A stretch of DNA of 64,000 bases from an uncultured Paracoccaceae bacterium (GTDB lineage: Bacteria > Pseudomonadota > Alphaproteobacteria > Rhodobacterales > Rhodobacteraceae). The translations under genes were made by a program, and so were the position numbers. Shown here piece by piece: positions 24,845 through 34,045 of the stretch. The stretch covers positions 1,496,001 through 1,560,000 of the forward strand of contig CANMVA010000001.1 of the NCBI GenBank assembly GCA_947501355.1, read 5' to 3'. Numbering within the stretch: the first letter of the stretch is position 1; each line of letters begins with the position of its first letter. The notes beneath the pieces are model-generated. The model worked only from the letters and a program-made list of their open reading frames with translations. It searched no databases and was not told the DNA's origin.

Positions 24845-24876
24845 GCCTGCGGCGCGGATATTTGGAAAAAGCGAAG
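24845..24876. repeat. Dispersed 3'-flank repeat
   Basis: GCCTGCGGCGCGGATATTTG, followed by GAAAAAGCGAAG. It lies between the convergent MocA and exonuclease genes and differs from the copy at 16918 at a few positions in the GC-rich part. Confidence 0.65.
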
Positions 24877-24922
24877 GGGCGCGATGCAATTTTAGATAAA
24901 GTGTTTGGGCTTTTGGGTCTGG

Positions 24923-26329
24923 CTAGCCGTTGAGGTCTTCGACGAGGCCGCGAATGGGTTTCACGGCTTCGGAGACATGGGCGATCGTGGTGATGCCACG
25001 CGCCTCTAGCAGCGGTAGCAGTTTGCAATAGACCTGAGCGGTGGCGGTGGCGTCGCCAAGGGCGGTGTGGCGGAGCGGCTCGGGAATTGTCACGCTGAGC
25101 CGGTCAGCCAGCGCGTCGAGCGTGTGCTCGGCGCTTTCGCCAAAGACCACGGCAGAGAGCAGCACGGTGTCGAGCACGGGGTGATCGAATGTGACGCCCA
25201 TGGCTTTGGCGTGTTTGTGCATGAAGGCCATGTCGAAGGGCGCGTTATGGGCCACCAGAACCGCGCCTCTGCAAAAGCTGTGAAACTGCTTGCCGGCAGT
25301 GGCCATGTTAGGCGCGTCGGCGACCATTTCATCGGTGATGTGATGGATTTTCGTGGAGGCGGCCGGGATCGGCATGCCGGGGCGCACGAGGGTGTCGAAA
25401 CGCTCTGCCTCGATCATGCGGCCATTGACGATGCGGCGCGCGCCGATTTGAACGACCTCGTCTTTATGGGGCAAGAGGCCAGTGGTTTCGGTGTCAAAGA
25501 CCACATGGGCGCGGCGTTGCAGCGTCTCGGTCGAGCGGTCGACGAGGTTGAAATCATAGACCGGCAGCGGTGCGCTGAGATGTGCGGGGCGGGTCGTGCA
25601 GTGGGGCAGGGTCAGCAGGTAGCACTGCGTGGTGAGCGCCTGGATGAGCCGCATATGTGCGGTGAGCGTGTCGCCGTTTTTGAGTGTTAGATTCAGCGGG
25701 ACGCCTGCATCATGTTCTGTCCATTGGGTTTTCTTGAAGGCCTCTGCGATGGTGTCTTCTTCGAAGAATTCCAGCAGGGAGGCATCAAGACTGGGGGCTT
25801 CGTGACCGGGCAGGCAATCGACGGCAGCGGCGTTGTAAAATACCAGCCGGTGATCGGGGGTGCAGAGAAACACCGGCGTGGGAAGCTCGGCCAGAAGGGC
25901 GCGCAGGCGGGCGCGTTCGGCCTCCAGCGTTTCGGTTTGTCTTTGCAGGGCTTCTTCGACTTCGGACCTGGTTTTGGTGAGGTTTTGCGTCACCGCCGAG
26001 GCGGCGGGGGCCAGATCGCCCAGGTATTTGGCGGGCGCGTGATCAACCTCGTCCTCGACATCGGTATGAGCGCGCACGCGCATGTCGGCGGCCAGTCGTT
26101 CGATGGGTTTCGCGACGTTTTCATCAAAGAGCAGCCAGACGCCCGCTGTCAGCCCGATAATGCCGAGTGTTGCGATGATCTCTGCGGTGATGAAGCCTGC
26201 GAGAGGTTCGGACGGGTCAAGCCGCGTGTAGCCAAACCAAAGCGCTAGTCCCGTGGCCGTCGCCCCCCCAATCGCGAGAAAGGCGAAGAAGAGGAAAATG
26301 CGGAAGCGGAGACTGAGCTGGGAGAGCAT
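24923..26329 (-). CDS. Membrane-anchored PAS/3'-5' exonuclease (DnaQ-like)
   Basis: 468 residues. Two membrane segments (about 9-32 and 48-68) are followed by a HAMP/coiled-coil-like stretch (69-145), a PAS-like region (about 147-240) and a DEDDh exonuclease domain with D279, E281, D366, H421 and D426 (FDTETTGL, HNAPFDMAF, HTALGDATATAQ). It resembles a histidine-kinase sensor with the kinase replaced by an epsilon-type exonuclease. Automatic annotation usually says DNA polymerase III epsilon, but replication use is unlikely for a membrane protein. It is the last gene of the leftward acetate block, after the 26331 gene and the CBS/DUF294 gene. Confidence 0.85.
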   Translation of the reverse strand: MLSQLSLRFRIFLFFAFLAIGGATATGLALWFGYTRLDPSEPLAGFITAEIIATLGIIGLTAGVWLLFDENVAKPIERLAADMRVRAHTDVEDEVDHAPAKYLGDLAPAASAVTQNLTKTRSEVEEALQRQTETLEAERARLRALLAELPTPVFLCTPDHRLVFYNAAAVDCLPGHEAPSLDASLLEFFEEDTIAEAFKKTQWTEHDAGVPLNLTLKNGDTLTAHMRLIQALTTQCYLLTLPHCTTRPAHLSAPLPVYDFNLVDRSTETLQRRAHVVFDTETTGLLPHKDEVVQIGARRIVNGRMIEAERFDTLVRPGMPIPAASTKIHHITDEMVADAPNMATAGKQFHSFCRGAVLVAHNAPFDMAFMHKHAKAMGVTFDHPVLDTVLLSAVVFGESAEHTLDALADRLSVTIPEPLRHTALGDATATAQVYCKLLPLLEARGITTIAHVSEAVKPIRGLVEDLNG

Positions 26330-26330
26330 G

Positions 26331-26852
26331 TTATGCGGCCTTGCAGGTGGTTTGGAGGACAGGATCGTCCGGCGCGACGGCGCGCCATGCGTCCTCGGGA
26401 AGGGAGCCGTCCGGGGCGAAATCAGCGCCGTCGATCAGATCGGCGCGGCGATTTTCGGCGCAATCAAAGACGACGGGGCCTTTGCTGATGGGCGACCAGC
26501 GCCCGAAGAAATAGAGATCAACCATGCGCTGATCGGGCAGCGCGGGGTTGGTGCGCATGGTGCCGGTGTCGACGGCGACAAAGCGTTCGACGAACGGGTA
26601 GGCATAGGTCCACGGGCGATAAAAGCTCTGGTCTTCGACGGTTTGCGCGATGGTGAGGCCTTCGGGCAGATTGCCTGCGGTGCGGTCATACCAGCTGTAT
26701 TCGTTGGAGATCGTGGTGCCGATCATGGCGGCCCCGGCGGCCACAGGGATCAGCCATTTCGGCAAGCGGCGGCCTGTGGCGATGTTGATGAGCATCACGA
26801 CACCCGCAACTGCGATGCCTGCCATGAAAACGCCGATGAGCTCGATGAACAT
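26331..26852 (-). CDS. Conserved membrane protein of unknown function
   Basis: 173 residues: two N-terminal membrane segments (about 4-25 and 33-48), then a soluble part with NEYSWYDRT, YRPWTYAYPFVERF and several acidic stretches, ending with a lone cysteine pair separated by about 70 residues. I do not recognise a characterised family. It sits between the CBS/DUF294 gene (10 bp) and the exonuclease gene (1 bp apart), so it is surely co-transcribed and probably belongs to the same membrane system. Confidence 0.7.
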   Translation of the reverse strand: MFIELIGVFMAGIAVAGVVMLINIATGRRLPKWLIPVAAGAAMIGTTISNEYSWYDRTAGNLPEGLTIAQTVEDQSFYRPWTYAYPFVERFVAVDTGTMRTNPALPDQRMVDLYFFGRWSPISKGPVVFDCAENRRADLIDGADFAPDGSLPEDAWRAVAPDDPVLQTTCKAA

Positions 26853-26862
26853 TGCGGGTCCT

Positions 26863-28689
26863 TTACGTGATCAGGCCACGGCCAGAGGCCGCTGCCGATT
26901 GCATGGTTTTGACGACGACGAAGGCGTCCCGAAGGTGGCTACGCTCGAAGTCGGAGAGGTCATTGGGGGGCATGAAATTGTCGGGGGCTTCGCCCGCTTT
27001 GATCTGGGCGGCTTGGTGTTCGAGGCGGCTTTGGGCGATCAGGTCGTAAGCGTCGAGCAGGTCGCGCGCGCCGGAGGGGGAGATGACTTTGCCCGCCTCG
27101 GCTTCCTGCAGGCGGGCACGCGTGTTGACAGAACGCAGCTGGCCTTGGAGCGCGTAGACGCGACCCAGATCGACGATGGGCACGACGCCGTTGGCTTTCA
27201 TGTCGATGGTGTTCTTGTGCTCGCCTGAGCGGACGGTAGCGAAGCCGCGCAGCAGGCCCAAAGGTGGCTGGTGCTTGAGGGAGTTGGCGACCATGTGGGC
27301 CACGAAGATGGAGTTCTTGGCGGCCTCTGCCAGCGTGTCGTCCTGTAGCTTGTCAAAGAGGCTGACATCGCCGCCGATGGGGCGCAGGTCGAACATGACG
27401 GAGGCGAGCATCTGGGCTTCGGTGTCGGGGTTGGCGATCCAGCCTTGGAAGTAGTCGCGCCAGACATGGAGCGGTTGGCACCAGCGTTGGGCGGTCGCCA
27501 TCATGTCGCCGGGGCAATAGACATAGCCGCAGATATGCAGCCCGTCAGAGACGTATTTGGCGAGCATCTCGAAATAGGGGCGGTCGCGTTCTTGCAGGTC
27601 GTCATGGAGGATCAGGCAATTGTCCTGATCGGACACACCGGTTTGTTCCTGACGGCCTTGCGATCCGCAGGCGAGCCAGAGGTAGGGGACGGGGGGCGGG
27701 CCGAACTCGGCCTCGGCCAGGGTCAGCAGGCGGCGGGTAACCACGTCGGCGATGTCGGTGATGAGGCGGGTGACGACCTCGTGACGGTTGCCGGCGGCCA
27801 CCAGTTGGACCAGCAGCTGCGGGATGCGGGCCGTGATTTTTGCCAGCTCCTGCGGGGTCTGGGCGGAGGCCACGTCGCCCACCAGTTGGGCGGAACTGTC
27901 GGCCTGAAAGCGGGTCAGGTCGGTCTGGGTGACGATGCCCACGAGCTTGCCCGCCTCGACGATGGGCAGGTGGCCGATATGACGCTCCATCATCGCGTGA
28001 AGGACGTCGGAGCCTATCGCGGAGGGCGGCAGGGTGATCGGGTCGGCGGTCATGATCTGGCTGACGGGCGCGTCGGTGGGGTGGCCCTCGGCGACAGAGC
28101 GGTTGGCCAGATCGCGCACAGTGAGGATACCCTGGAGGGTGTCGCCGGTGGCCACGCAGAGGCAGGAGACGCGCTTGTCGCGCATCATGATGGCGGCCTC
28201 GCGGATGGGGGTGTCGGGGGTGCAGCTATAGGGGTTGGCCGCCATCAGGGTTTCGACGCGGGTCGTGGGCAGGTCGTTCTTTTTGGGCGCGATGGCGGCG
28301 CGGGAGCGGTCGAAAAAGCGGCGCACCTGCGGGTTTGACGAAATCAGGCGGCGAAACGGGGCCGGGGGGATAACCAGAAGGCGTGCATCGGCACGCACGG
28401 TGGCCGACGTGACCGCGACATCGCCTTTCATCAGGCCGCGTTCGCCAAAGCTGTTCTTGGGGCCAAGGGCGGAAAGCTGAGTGCCGTTTTCGTCGAAGAC
28501 ATCCACGGCGCCTTCGTGGATCAGGTAGATGCCGTCGAGCGTGTCGCCCAGATTGTAGACCGTCTCACCAGCAGGCAGGATGCGTTGATCAAGCGCTGTG
28601 CTCAGTTCATCGAGCGCCTCGGCTGACAGGCTGTCATAGGGGTGCACATGAGACAGGAACTGCGTCAGCTCGGGGTGAGAAATCGGCAT
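26863..28689 (-). CDS. cNMP-binding / CBS-pair / DUF294 nucleotidyltransferase-like protein
   Basis: 608 residues with four parts: a cyclic-nucleotide-binding domain (about 15-130, with FGERGLMKGD), a CBS pair (about 155-275, with VRDLANRSV and VGIVTQTDLTRF), a DUF294 nucleotidyltransferase-like domain (about 300-440, with GSQGRQEQTGVSDQDN) and its C-terminal partner. I start at ATG 28689 (MPISHPEL); the longer frame reaches into the leader. Genes of this type accompany VC_2705-type sodium symporters, which supports a regulatory role on that transporter through adenine-nucleotide sensing. The adenylyl or uridylyl transfer target is unknown. Confidence 0.85.
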   Translation of the reverse strand: MPISHPELTQFLSHVHPYDSLSAEALDELSTALDQRILPAGETVYNLGDTLDGIYLIHEGAVDVFDENGTQLSALGPKNSFGERGLMKGDVAVTSATVRADARLLVIPPAPFRRLISSNPQVRRFFDRSRAAIAPKKNDLPTTRVETLMAANPYSCTPDTPIREAAIMMRDKRVSCLCVATGDTLQGILTVRDLANRSVAEGHPTDAPVSQIMTADPITLPPSAIGSDVLHAMMERHIGHLPIVEAGKLVGIVTQTDLTRFQADSSAQLVGDVASAQTPQELAKITARIPQLLVQLVAAGNRHEVVTRLITDIADVVTRRLLTLAEAEFGPPPVPYLWLACGSQGRQEQTGVSDQDNCLILHDDLQERDRPYFEMLAKYVSDGLHICGYVYCPGDMMATAQRWCQPLHVWRDYFQGWIANPDTEAQMLASVMFDLRPIGGDVSLFDKLQDDTLAEAAKNSIFVAHMVANSLKHQPPLGLLRGFATVRSGEHKNTIDMKANGVVPIVDLGRVYALQGQLRSVNTRARLQEAEAGKVISPSGARDLLDAYDLIAQSRLEHQAAQIKAGEAPDNFMPPNDLSDFERSHLRDAFVVVKTMQSAAASGRGLIT

Positions 28690-28791
28690 CAGGCCACCTT
28701 CAGAAAGAGAAACATCCTGCCCAGTTTGGACCGGACAGGATGCCTTTTTGAGAGGGCAGGCCGTCGCAGGGACGGCCCGACCCAAAGGCCC

Positions 28792-30579
28792 TTAGTGACC
28801 GTCCTGAGCGGCACCTGCGCCACGGGGCACACGCACGCTTTCGACGAGTTCTTTGATCTCGTCCGGGATCGGCTTGGTCATCGACGTCACGATGTAGGCC
28901 ACCGTGAAGTTGATTGCCGCACCGATGGCACCGAAGGACGTGGACTTGATCGTGCCCAGCAGCGGGTCAGCATCCGTGAACGAGTTTGTTCCGGGGATGA
29001 AGAACCAGCCCTTGTGCAGGAAGATGTAGAGCAGGGTCACGATGAGACCTGCCAGCATCCCTGCCACGGCGCCCGAGTTGTTCACCTTCTTGGAGAAGAT
29101 GCCCATCATCAGAGCCGGGAAGATCGAGGCGGCTGCCAGACCGAAGGCCAAGGCCACGGTTTGTGCGGCAAAGCCCGGCGGATTGAGACCCAGATAGGTG
29201 GCCACCAGAATGGCCCCAGCCATGGCAATCCGTGCCGACAACAGCTCACCCTTTTCCGAGATGTCAGGGCGCAACTGACCCTTGATCAGGTCGTGCGAGA
29301 CGGCCGAGGATATCGCAAGAAGCAGACCGGCAGCTGTCGAGAGCGCGGCGGCAAGACCACCGGCAGCGACAAGGCCGATCACCCAACCGGGCAGGTTGGC
29401 GATCTCAGGGTTGGCCAGAACAAGGATGTCACGGTTGAAGTTGGTCAACTCGTTACCCTGCCAGCCATTGGCTTCGGCTTTGGCCTGCATTTCAGCATTA
29501 CCATCGTTGTAATACTGGATCATGCCGTCGCCGTTCTTGTCTTCCCAACCCAGAAGGCCGGTTTTCTGCCATGTCGCCATCCAGTCATAGGCCGGATCAT
29601 CTGCGATCTGCTGGATGGAGACGGCTTCGCCATCCGTACCATTGGGCCACATCAGTTCGGTGATATTCAGGCGGGCCATTGCACCAACTGCCGGGGCCGT
29701 CAGATACAGCAGCGCGATGAACACCAGCGTCCAACCAGCGGACCAACGTGCATCAGACACTTTGGGCACTGTGAAGAAGCGCATGATGACGTGGGGCAGA
29801 CCGGCGGTACCGATCATCAGCGACAGCGTGAAGAGCGTCATGTTGAGCGTGTCGGCGTGGTGTGCCGTATACTCGTTGAAGCCCAGCTCGCGGACGATCT
29901 GGTCGAGCTTGACCAGAAGCGGCTCACCAGAGGCCTGGTGCTCGCCAAAGAGGCCAAGCGCCGGGATCGGGTTGCCCGTCAGTTGCAGCGAGATGAAGAT
30001 CGCCGGGATCGTATAGGCCATGATCAGCACGCAGTATTGTGCCACCTGCGTGTAGGTCACGCCCTTCATGCCGCCAAACACAGCGTATGCGAACACAACG
30101 CAGGCACCGATCAGCAGACCGGAGGTGTTGGAGATCTCAAGGAAGCGGCCGAACGCCACGCCCACGCCGGTCATCTGGCCGATCACATATGTGACCGATG
30201 CGACGATCAGACAGATCACAGCCACAAGACGTGCGGTGGGCGAGTAGAAGCGGTCGCCGATGAACTCGGAAACGGTGAACTTGCCGAACTTGCGCAGGTA
30301 GGGGGCCAGCAACAGCGCCAGAAGCACGTAGCCGCCTGTCCAACCCATCAGGAAGGACGAGTTGTCATAGCCGGTGAAAGCGATAAGGCCTGCCATCGAG
30401 ATGAACGAGGCCGCCGACATCCAGTCAGCTGCTGTCGCCATACCGTTGGTGACCGGGTGAACGCCGCGACCGGCGGCGTAGAATTCCGATGTGGAGCCTG
30501 CACGGGCCCAGATCGCGATGCCGATGTAAAGCGCGAAGGATGCGCCCACAAACAGCAGGTTGATTGTAAACTGGTCCAT
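28792..30579 (-). CDS. Sodium/solute (acetate-type) symporter, large subunit
   Basis: 595 residues, about 13 membrane segments of the sodium:solute symporter fold, with TAADWMSAASFISMAG and ALAFGLAAASIFPALMMGIF. A long extra-membrane loop (about 300-370, including LLGWEDKNGDGMIQYY, which looks calcium-binding EF-hand-like) is unusual. Together with the preceding DUF4212 gene it forms the two-component VC_2705-type system. Encoded beside acs, it probably carries acetate or another short carboxylate. It lies 6 bp after the small subunit. Confidence 0.87.
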   Translation of the reverse strand: MDQFTINLLFVGASFALYIGIAIWARAGSTSEFYAAGRGVHPVTNGMATAADWMSAASFISMAGLIAFTGYDNSSFLMGWTGGYVLLALLLAPYLRKFGKFTVSEFIGDRFYSPTARLVAVICLIVASVTYVIGQMTGVGVAFGRFLEISNTSGLLIGACVVFAYAVFGGMKGVTYTQVAQYCVLIMAYTIPAIFISLQLTGNPIPALGLFGEHQASGEPLLVKLDQIVRELGFNEYTAHHADTLNMTLFTLSLMIGTAGLPHVIMRFFTVPKVSDARWSAGWTLVFIALLYLTAPAVGAMARLNITELMWPNGTDGEAVSIQQIADDPAYDWMATWQKTGLLGWEDKNGDGMIQYYNDGNAEMQAKAEANGWQGNELTNFNRDILVLANPEIANLPGWVIGLVAAGGLAAALSTAAGLLLAISSAVSHDLIKGQLRPDISEKGELLSARIAMAGAILVATYLGLNPPGFAAQTVALAFGLAAASIFPALMMGIFSKKVNNSGAVAGMLAGLIVTLLYIFLHKGWFFIPGTNSFTDADPLLGTIKSTSFGAIGAAINFTVAYIVTSMTKPIPDEIKELVESVRVPRGAGAAQDGH

Positions 30580-30585
30580 CGAAAT

Positions 30586-30864
30586 TTACTCCTCGACGCC
30601 GTATTCTTTGTCGATCGTGTTCATGCGCCAGGCATAGAAGAAGATCAGAGCCAAAAAGACGAGGATCGAGCCTTGCTGGGCAAACCAGAAGCCAAGATCG
30701 GTTCCGCCGACAGGAATGCCGGACAACATCGGGCGCAGCAGAATGCCGAACCCGAAGGACACAAGTGCCCAGATGACGAGCGAGATACGAATAAGTCGCA
30801 CGTTGGCCTTCCAATAAGAGCGATCGCTCTCCTCGGTCGACACAGTGTTAGTTTGATCGGTCAC
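30586..30864 (-). CDS. DUF4212 small subunit of the sodium/solute symporter
   Basis: 92 residues with two membrane segments (IRISLVIWALVSFGFGILLRPML and LGFWFAQQGSILVFLALIFFYAW). This matches the small subunit always found before VC_2705-type symporters, reminiscent of YjcH with ActP. It starts after a good GGAGG and ends 6 bp before the large subunit gene. Its likely job is assembly or stability of the transporter. Confidence 0.87.
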   Translation of the reverse strand: MTDQTNTVSTEESDRSYWKANVRLIRISLVIWALVSFGFGILLRPMLSGIPVGGTDLGFWFAQQGSILVFLALIFFYAWRMNTIDKEYGVEE

Positions 30865-30926
30865 GATTGGACCTCCTCCACTATTTCCTCAATCGGGGTG
30901 TCCCTCATGGCGCACCCCGGGTCCCT

Positions 30927-31616
30927 TCAGGTATTGGCTGCCTGCGCGACAATTGAGCCAAGGTCTTCTGCGATCTGGTCAATCTGCCCCATCGCATCAA
31001 CGCGGCTCAGCGCGCCCTTGTTGTCGTAGTAAGCAATCAATGGTGCTGTCTGCGCGTGGTAGGCTTCCAGCCGCGACGCAACAGTTTCAGCGTTATCGTC
31101 AGCCCGACGTTTCATGTCGGTGCTGCCGCATTTGTCACACGTATCGGCCACTTTCGGGGCCTTGAACGTGTCGTGATAGCCTTCACCGCATCCCCCACAG
31201 GTGAAGCGGCCCGAAATGCGGGTCACCATGGCGGCGTCCTCGACATCCAGAGAAATGGCTGCGTTGATCTTCTGGCCGGATGTGGCCAGCAGATCGTCCA
31301 GCGCTTCGGCCTGAACGGTCGTGCGCGGGAACCCGTCAAGGATGACGCCCTTGGCGGTATCAGGTTCGGCCAGACGGTCCTTGAGGATGGCCAGCACGAT
31401 CTCGTCGCTGACCAGCCCACCGGCTTCCATCACGGCTTTGGCCTCTTTGCCGGCATCTGTGCCGGCAGCCACTGCCGCGCGCAGCAGATCCCCGGTGGAG
31501 AGCTGCACGAGGCCGTATTTGTCTTCGAGCATGCGGGCCTGAGTGCCTTTGCCGGCACCCGGAGGCCCCAGCAGGATCAGAACGGGAGCGGTTGTCACTG
31601 TGGTTGCGCCGTCCAT
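30927..31616 (-). CDS. adk: Adenylate kinase with a four-cysteine zinc LID
   Basis: 229 residues with P-loop GPPGAGKGT, the NMP-binding and core motif DGFPRT, and a LID holding CGGC...CDKC, a zinc site of the type usual in Gram-positive bacteria and also seen in some proteobacteria. It converts AMP and ATP to two ADP. I start at ATG 31616, which shares one base with the acs stop (TGATG). The coupling is meaningful because Acs releases AMP. A second, housekeeping adk with the ribosomal protein genes is expected elsewhere, so this may be a dedicated copy. Confidence 0.92.
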   Translation of the reverse strand: MDGATTVTTAPVLILLGPPGAGKGTQARMLEDKYGLVQLSTGDLLRAAVAAGTDAGKEAKAVMEAGGLVSDEIVLAILKDRLAEPDTAKGVILDGFPRTTVQAEALDDLLATSGQKINAAISLDVEDAAMVTRISGRFTCGGCGEGYHDTFKAPKVADTCDKCGSTDMKRRADDNAETVASRLEAYHAQTAPLIAYYDNKGALSRVDAMGQIDQIAEDLGSIVAQAANT

Positions 31617-33598
31617 CACGCGTCCGCCCGGTTCATGCGGTTTTCGATCAGATCATCGACAACGGCGGGTTCCGCCAAGGTCGAGGTGTCGCCCAATGCG
31701 CCGAAATCATCCTCGGCGATCTTGCGCAGGATGCGGCGCATGATCTTGCCTGAACGGGTCTTCGGCAGGCCGGGGGCCCACTGGATCAGGTCAGGGGCTG
31801 CGATCGGGCCGATCTCGGTACGGACCCAGGTGCGCAGTTCCTTGCGCAGCTCTTCGGTGGGCTCTTCGCCATTCATCAGCGTGACGTAGCAATAGATACC
31901 TTGTCCTTTGATATCATGGGGGTAGCCGACCACGGCAGCCTCGGCGACCTTGGCATGCGCGACCAGCGCGCTTTCCACCTCGGCGGTGCCCATGCGGTGA
32001 CCGGAGACGTTGATCACGTCATCGACGCGGCCTGTGATCCAGTAATCGCCATCGGCGTCACGGCGACAGCCGTCCCCGGTGAAGTAGTAGCCTTTGTAGT
32101 CGCTGAAATAGGTCTTCATGAAGCGCTCATGGTCGCCCCAGACCGTGCGCATCTGGCCGGGCCAGCTGTCCTTGAGGCACAGAACGCCTTCGCATTCGGT
32201 GTCGTGGATCTCCTCGCCCGTATGGGGGTCCAGAACGACCGTCTGGATGCCGAAGAATGGCTTGGTCGCCGATCCGGGCTTGAGTGCTGTCGCGCCGGGC
32301 AGGGGGGTCAACAGGTGACCGCCCGTTTCGGTCTGCCACCATGTGTCGACGATGGGGCAATTTCCTTTGCCGATCACCTCGTTATACCAGTTCCAGGCTT
32401 CGGGGTTGATTGGCTCACCGACTGTGCCCAGCACCTTGAGCGAGGACAGATCGCATTTCTCGACAAACTCGTTGCCCTGACCCATCAGCGCACGAATGGC
32501 GGTGGGCGCAGTGTAGAACTGGTTCACCTTGTGCTTTTCGACAACCTGCCAGAAGCGGGAGGCATCCGGGTAGGTCGGCACGCCCTCGAACATGATCGTG
32601 GTCGCGCCATTGGCAAGCGGGCCATAGACGATGTAGCTGTGGCCGGTAACCCAGCCCACGTCTGCGGTGCACCAGAAGATGTCGCCGTCATGATAGTCGA
32701 AGACATATTCCATCGTCATCGCGGCATAGGCCAGATAGCCGCCCGAGCAATGCACGACGCCTTTTGGCTGACCGGTGGAGCCGGAGGTATAAAGCACGAA
32801 AAGCGGGTCTTCGGCGTTCATCTCGACCGGCTTGGAGTAGTCATCAGCCTCCAGCGCCAGTTCGTTATAGTCGAAATCACGACCGTCGACCCATGTGGTC
32901 TGACCGCCGGTGCGCTTAACGACAAGGCATTTCACCGTGTCTTTGCAGTGCAGCAGCGCCTGATCGGTGTTGGATTTCAGCGCGGTCTTGCGCCCGCCGC
33001 GCGGGGCTTCATCTGCGGTGATGACGACCTTGGCGTCTGATCCGTTGATCCGTGCGCCCAGAGCATCGGGAGAGAACCCGGCGAACACGATCGAATGGAT
33101 GGCACCGATGCGCGCACAAGCGAGCATGGCGTACGCGGCTTCGGGGATCATGGGGAGATACAGGACCACCCGGTCGCCTTTGCGGACGCCAAGTTCCTCG
33201 AGGATATTGGCCATTTTGCAGACGCTTTTATGCAGCTGCTTGTAGGTGATGTGTTGCGCCTCTTCAGAGGGGTCATCGGGCTCGAAAATGATGGCGGTCT
33301 GATCGCCGCGCGTCTCAAGGTGGCGGTCGACGCAGTTGGCGGCGACGTTCAGCGTGCCGTCCTCGAACCACTTGATATCGACATTGCCGAACGCGAAGGA
33401 TGTATTCTTCACCTTGGTATAGGGCTTGATCCAGTCAAGCCGCAGACCATGTTCCCCCCAAAAGGCGTCGGGATCATCGACCGAGGCCTTGTACATCTCG
33501 GCGTATTTGGTCGCATCCACATGGGCTGTTTTCGCGAAGTCTGCGGAGACGGGGTAGATGGGTGTCTGGCTTGCGCCTTTTGCGTTTTCAGCCGTCAT
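31616..33598 (-). CDS. acs: Acetyl-CoA synthetase (AMP-forming)
   Basis: 660 residues, normal length. Acs activates acetate to acetyl-CoA with formation of AMP and pyrophosphate. Motifs visible are the P-loop-like [37 protein letters not shown], and the C-terminal [11 protein letters not shown] whose second lysine is the usual acetylation-controlled catalytic residue. It leads the leftward block acs-adk-DUF4212-symporter-CBS/DUF294, consistent with coordinated uptake and activation of acetate. The upstream 447-bp region holds likely control elements. Confidence 0.95.
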   Translation of the reverse strand: MTAENAKGASQTPIYPVSADFAKTAHVDATKYAEMYKASVDDPDAFWGEHGLRLDWIKPYTKVKNTSFAFGNVDIKWFEDGTLNVAANCVDRHLETRGDQTAIIFEPDDPSEEAQHITYKQLHKSVCKMANILEELGVRKGDRVVLYLPMIPEAAYAMLACARIGAIHSIVFAGFSPDALGARINGSDAKVVITADEAPRGGRKTALKSNTDQALLHCKDTVKCLVVKRTGGQTTWVDGRDFDYNELALEADDYSKPVEMNAEDPLFVLYTSGSTGQPKGVVHCSGGYLAYAAMTMEYVFDYHDGDIFWCTADVGWVTGHSYIVYGPLANGATTIMFEGVPTYPDASRFWQVVEKHKVNQFYTAPTAIRALMGQGNEFVEKCDLSSLKVLGTVGEPINPEAWNWYNEVIGKGNCPIVDTWWQTETGGHLLTPLPGATALKPGSATKPFFGIQTVVLDPHTGEEIHDTECEGVLCLKDSWPGQMRTVWGDHERFMKTYFSDYKGYYFTGDGCRRDADGDYWITGRVDDVINVSGHRMGTAEVESALVAHAKVAEAAVVGYPHDIKGQGIYCYVTLMNGEEPTEELRKELRTWVRTEIGPIAAPDLIQWAPGLPKTRSGKIMRRILRKIAEDDFGALGDTSTLAEPAVVDDLIENRMNRADA

Positions 33599-34045
33599 TT
33601 TGAGCTCCCGTATGACGTGTCATGAGAAGCCGAATGGCGGTGCTGCCAAGACCGGTGCAGGGTCTTTTGGCATATGGGCTCCTCTCCCGCTGCCAATCTA
33701 CTGCGTTGATGAAAACGAGGGAATAACCCCTGCAAAAGACTGCCTTTTTCTGTAAATGCTTTTTCAGGACTTGTAATTTTTTGTAAATGAACGGTTGTTC
33801 TTTGCCATAAATTCGCCTGATTTCCGTGGGTTACGAAAACCTTAATTTTAAGGCTTGCGACATATCGCCCTCCGTCGTTTTCGCTCGGAACGGTCCTCAC
33901 GCAGGTGTGACATATCAGCGTAGAGTGGATCGGCGACGACATTTTGATGCGTGCGGACGTGGCGTCACGGTCATTTTCCGACTCAGTGTAATTGGGTAGA
34001 GCGGCAGTTTTAGGAGGGCTGTCGTAGTCGTTTCAGACTGCCATG
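33599..34045. other. Long AT-rich intergenic region upstream of acs
   Basis: No convincing gene; a 115-codon minus-strand frame here has poor composition. The octamer TGTAAATG occurs twice (33751-33758 and 33782-33789), and CCTTAATTTTAAGG (33840-33853) is an inverted repeat with 6-bp arms. These are candidate sites for a regulator of acs. The rest is unremarkable, and the 3' end of the agmatine deiminase gene abuts the right side. Confidence 0.5.

Noticed and set aside
24923-26329. Replicative DNA polymerase III epsilon subunit
   Set aside because: The exonuclease domain is intact, but the N-terminal membrane helices and PAS-like region do not fit the soluble replicative subunit.
28642-31029. 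A 795-codon plus-strand open frame
   Set aside because: It is antisense to the symporter, DUF4212 and adk genes; its product is rich in Arg, His and Gln without any domain, as expected from the complement of high-GC coding DNA.
33595-33942. A 115-codon minus-strand frame in the acs upstream region
   Set aside because: Weak composition, no ribosome site, and it overlaps the acs start; more likely promoter DNA.
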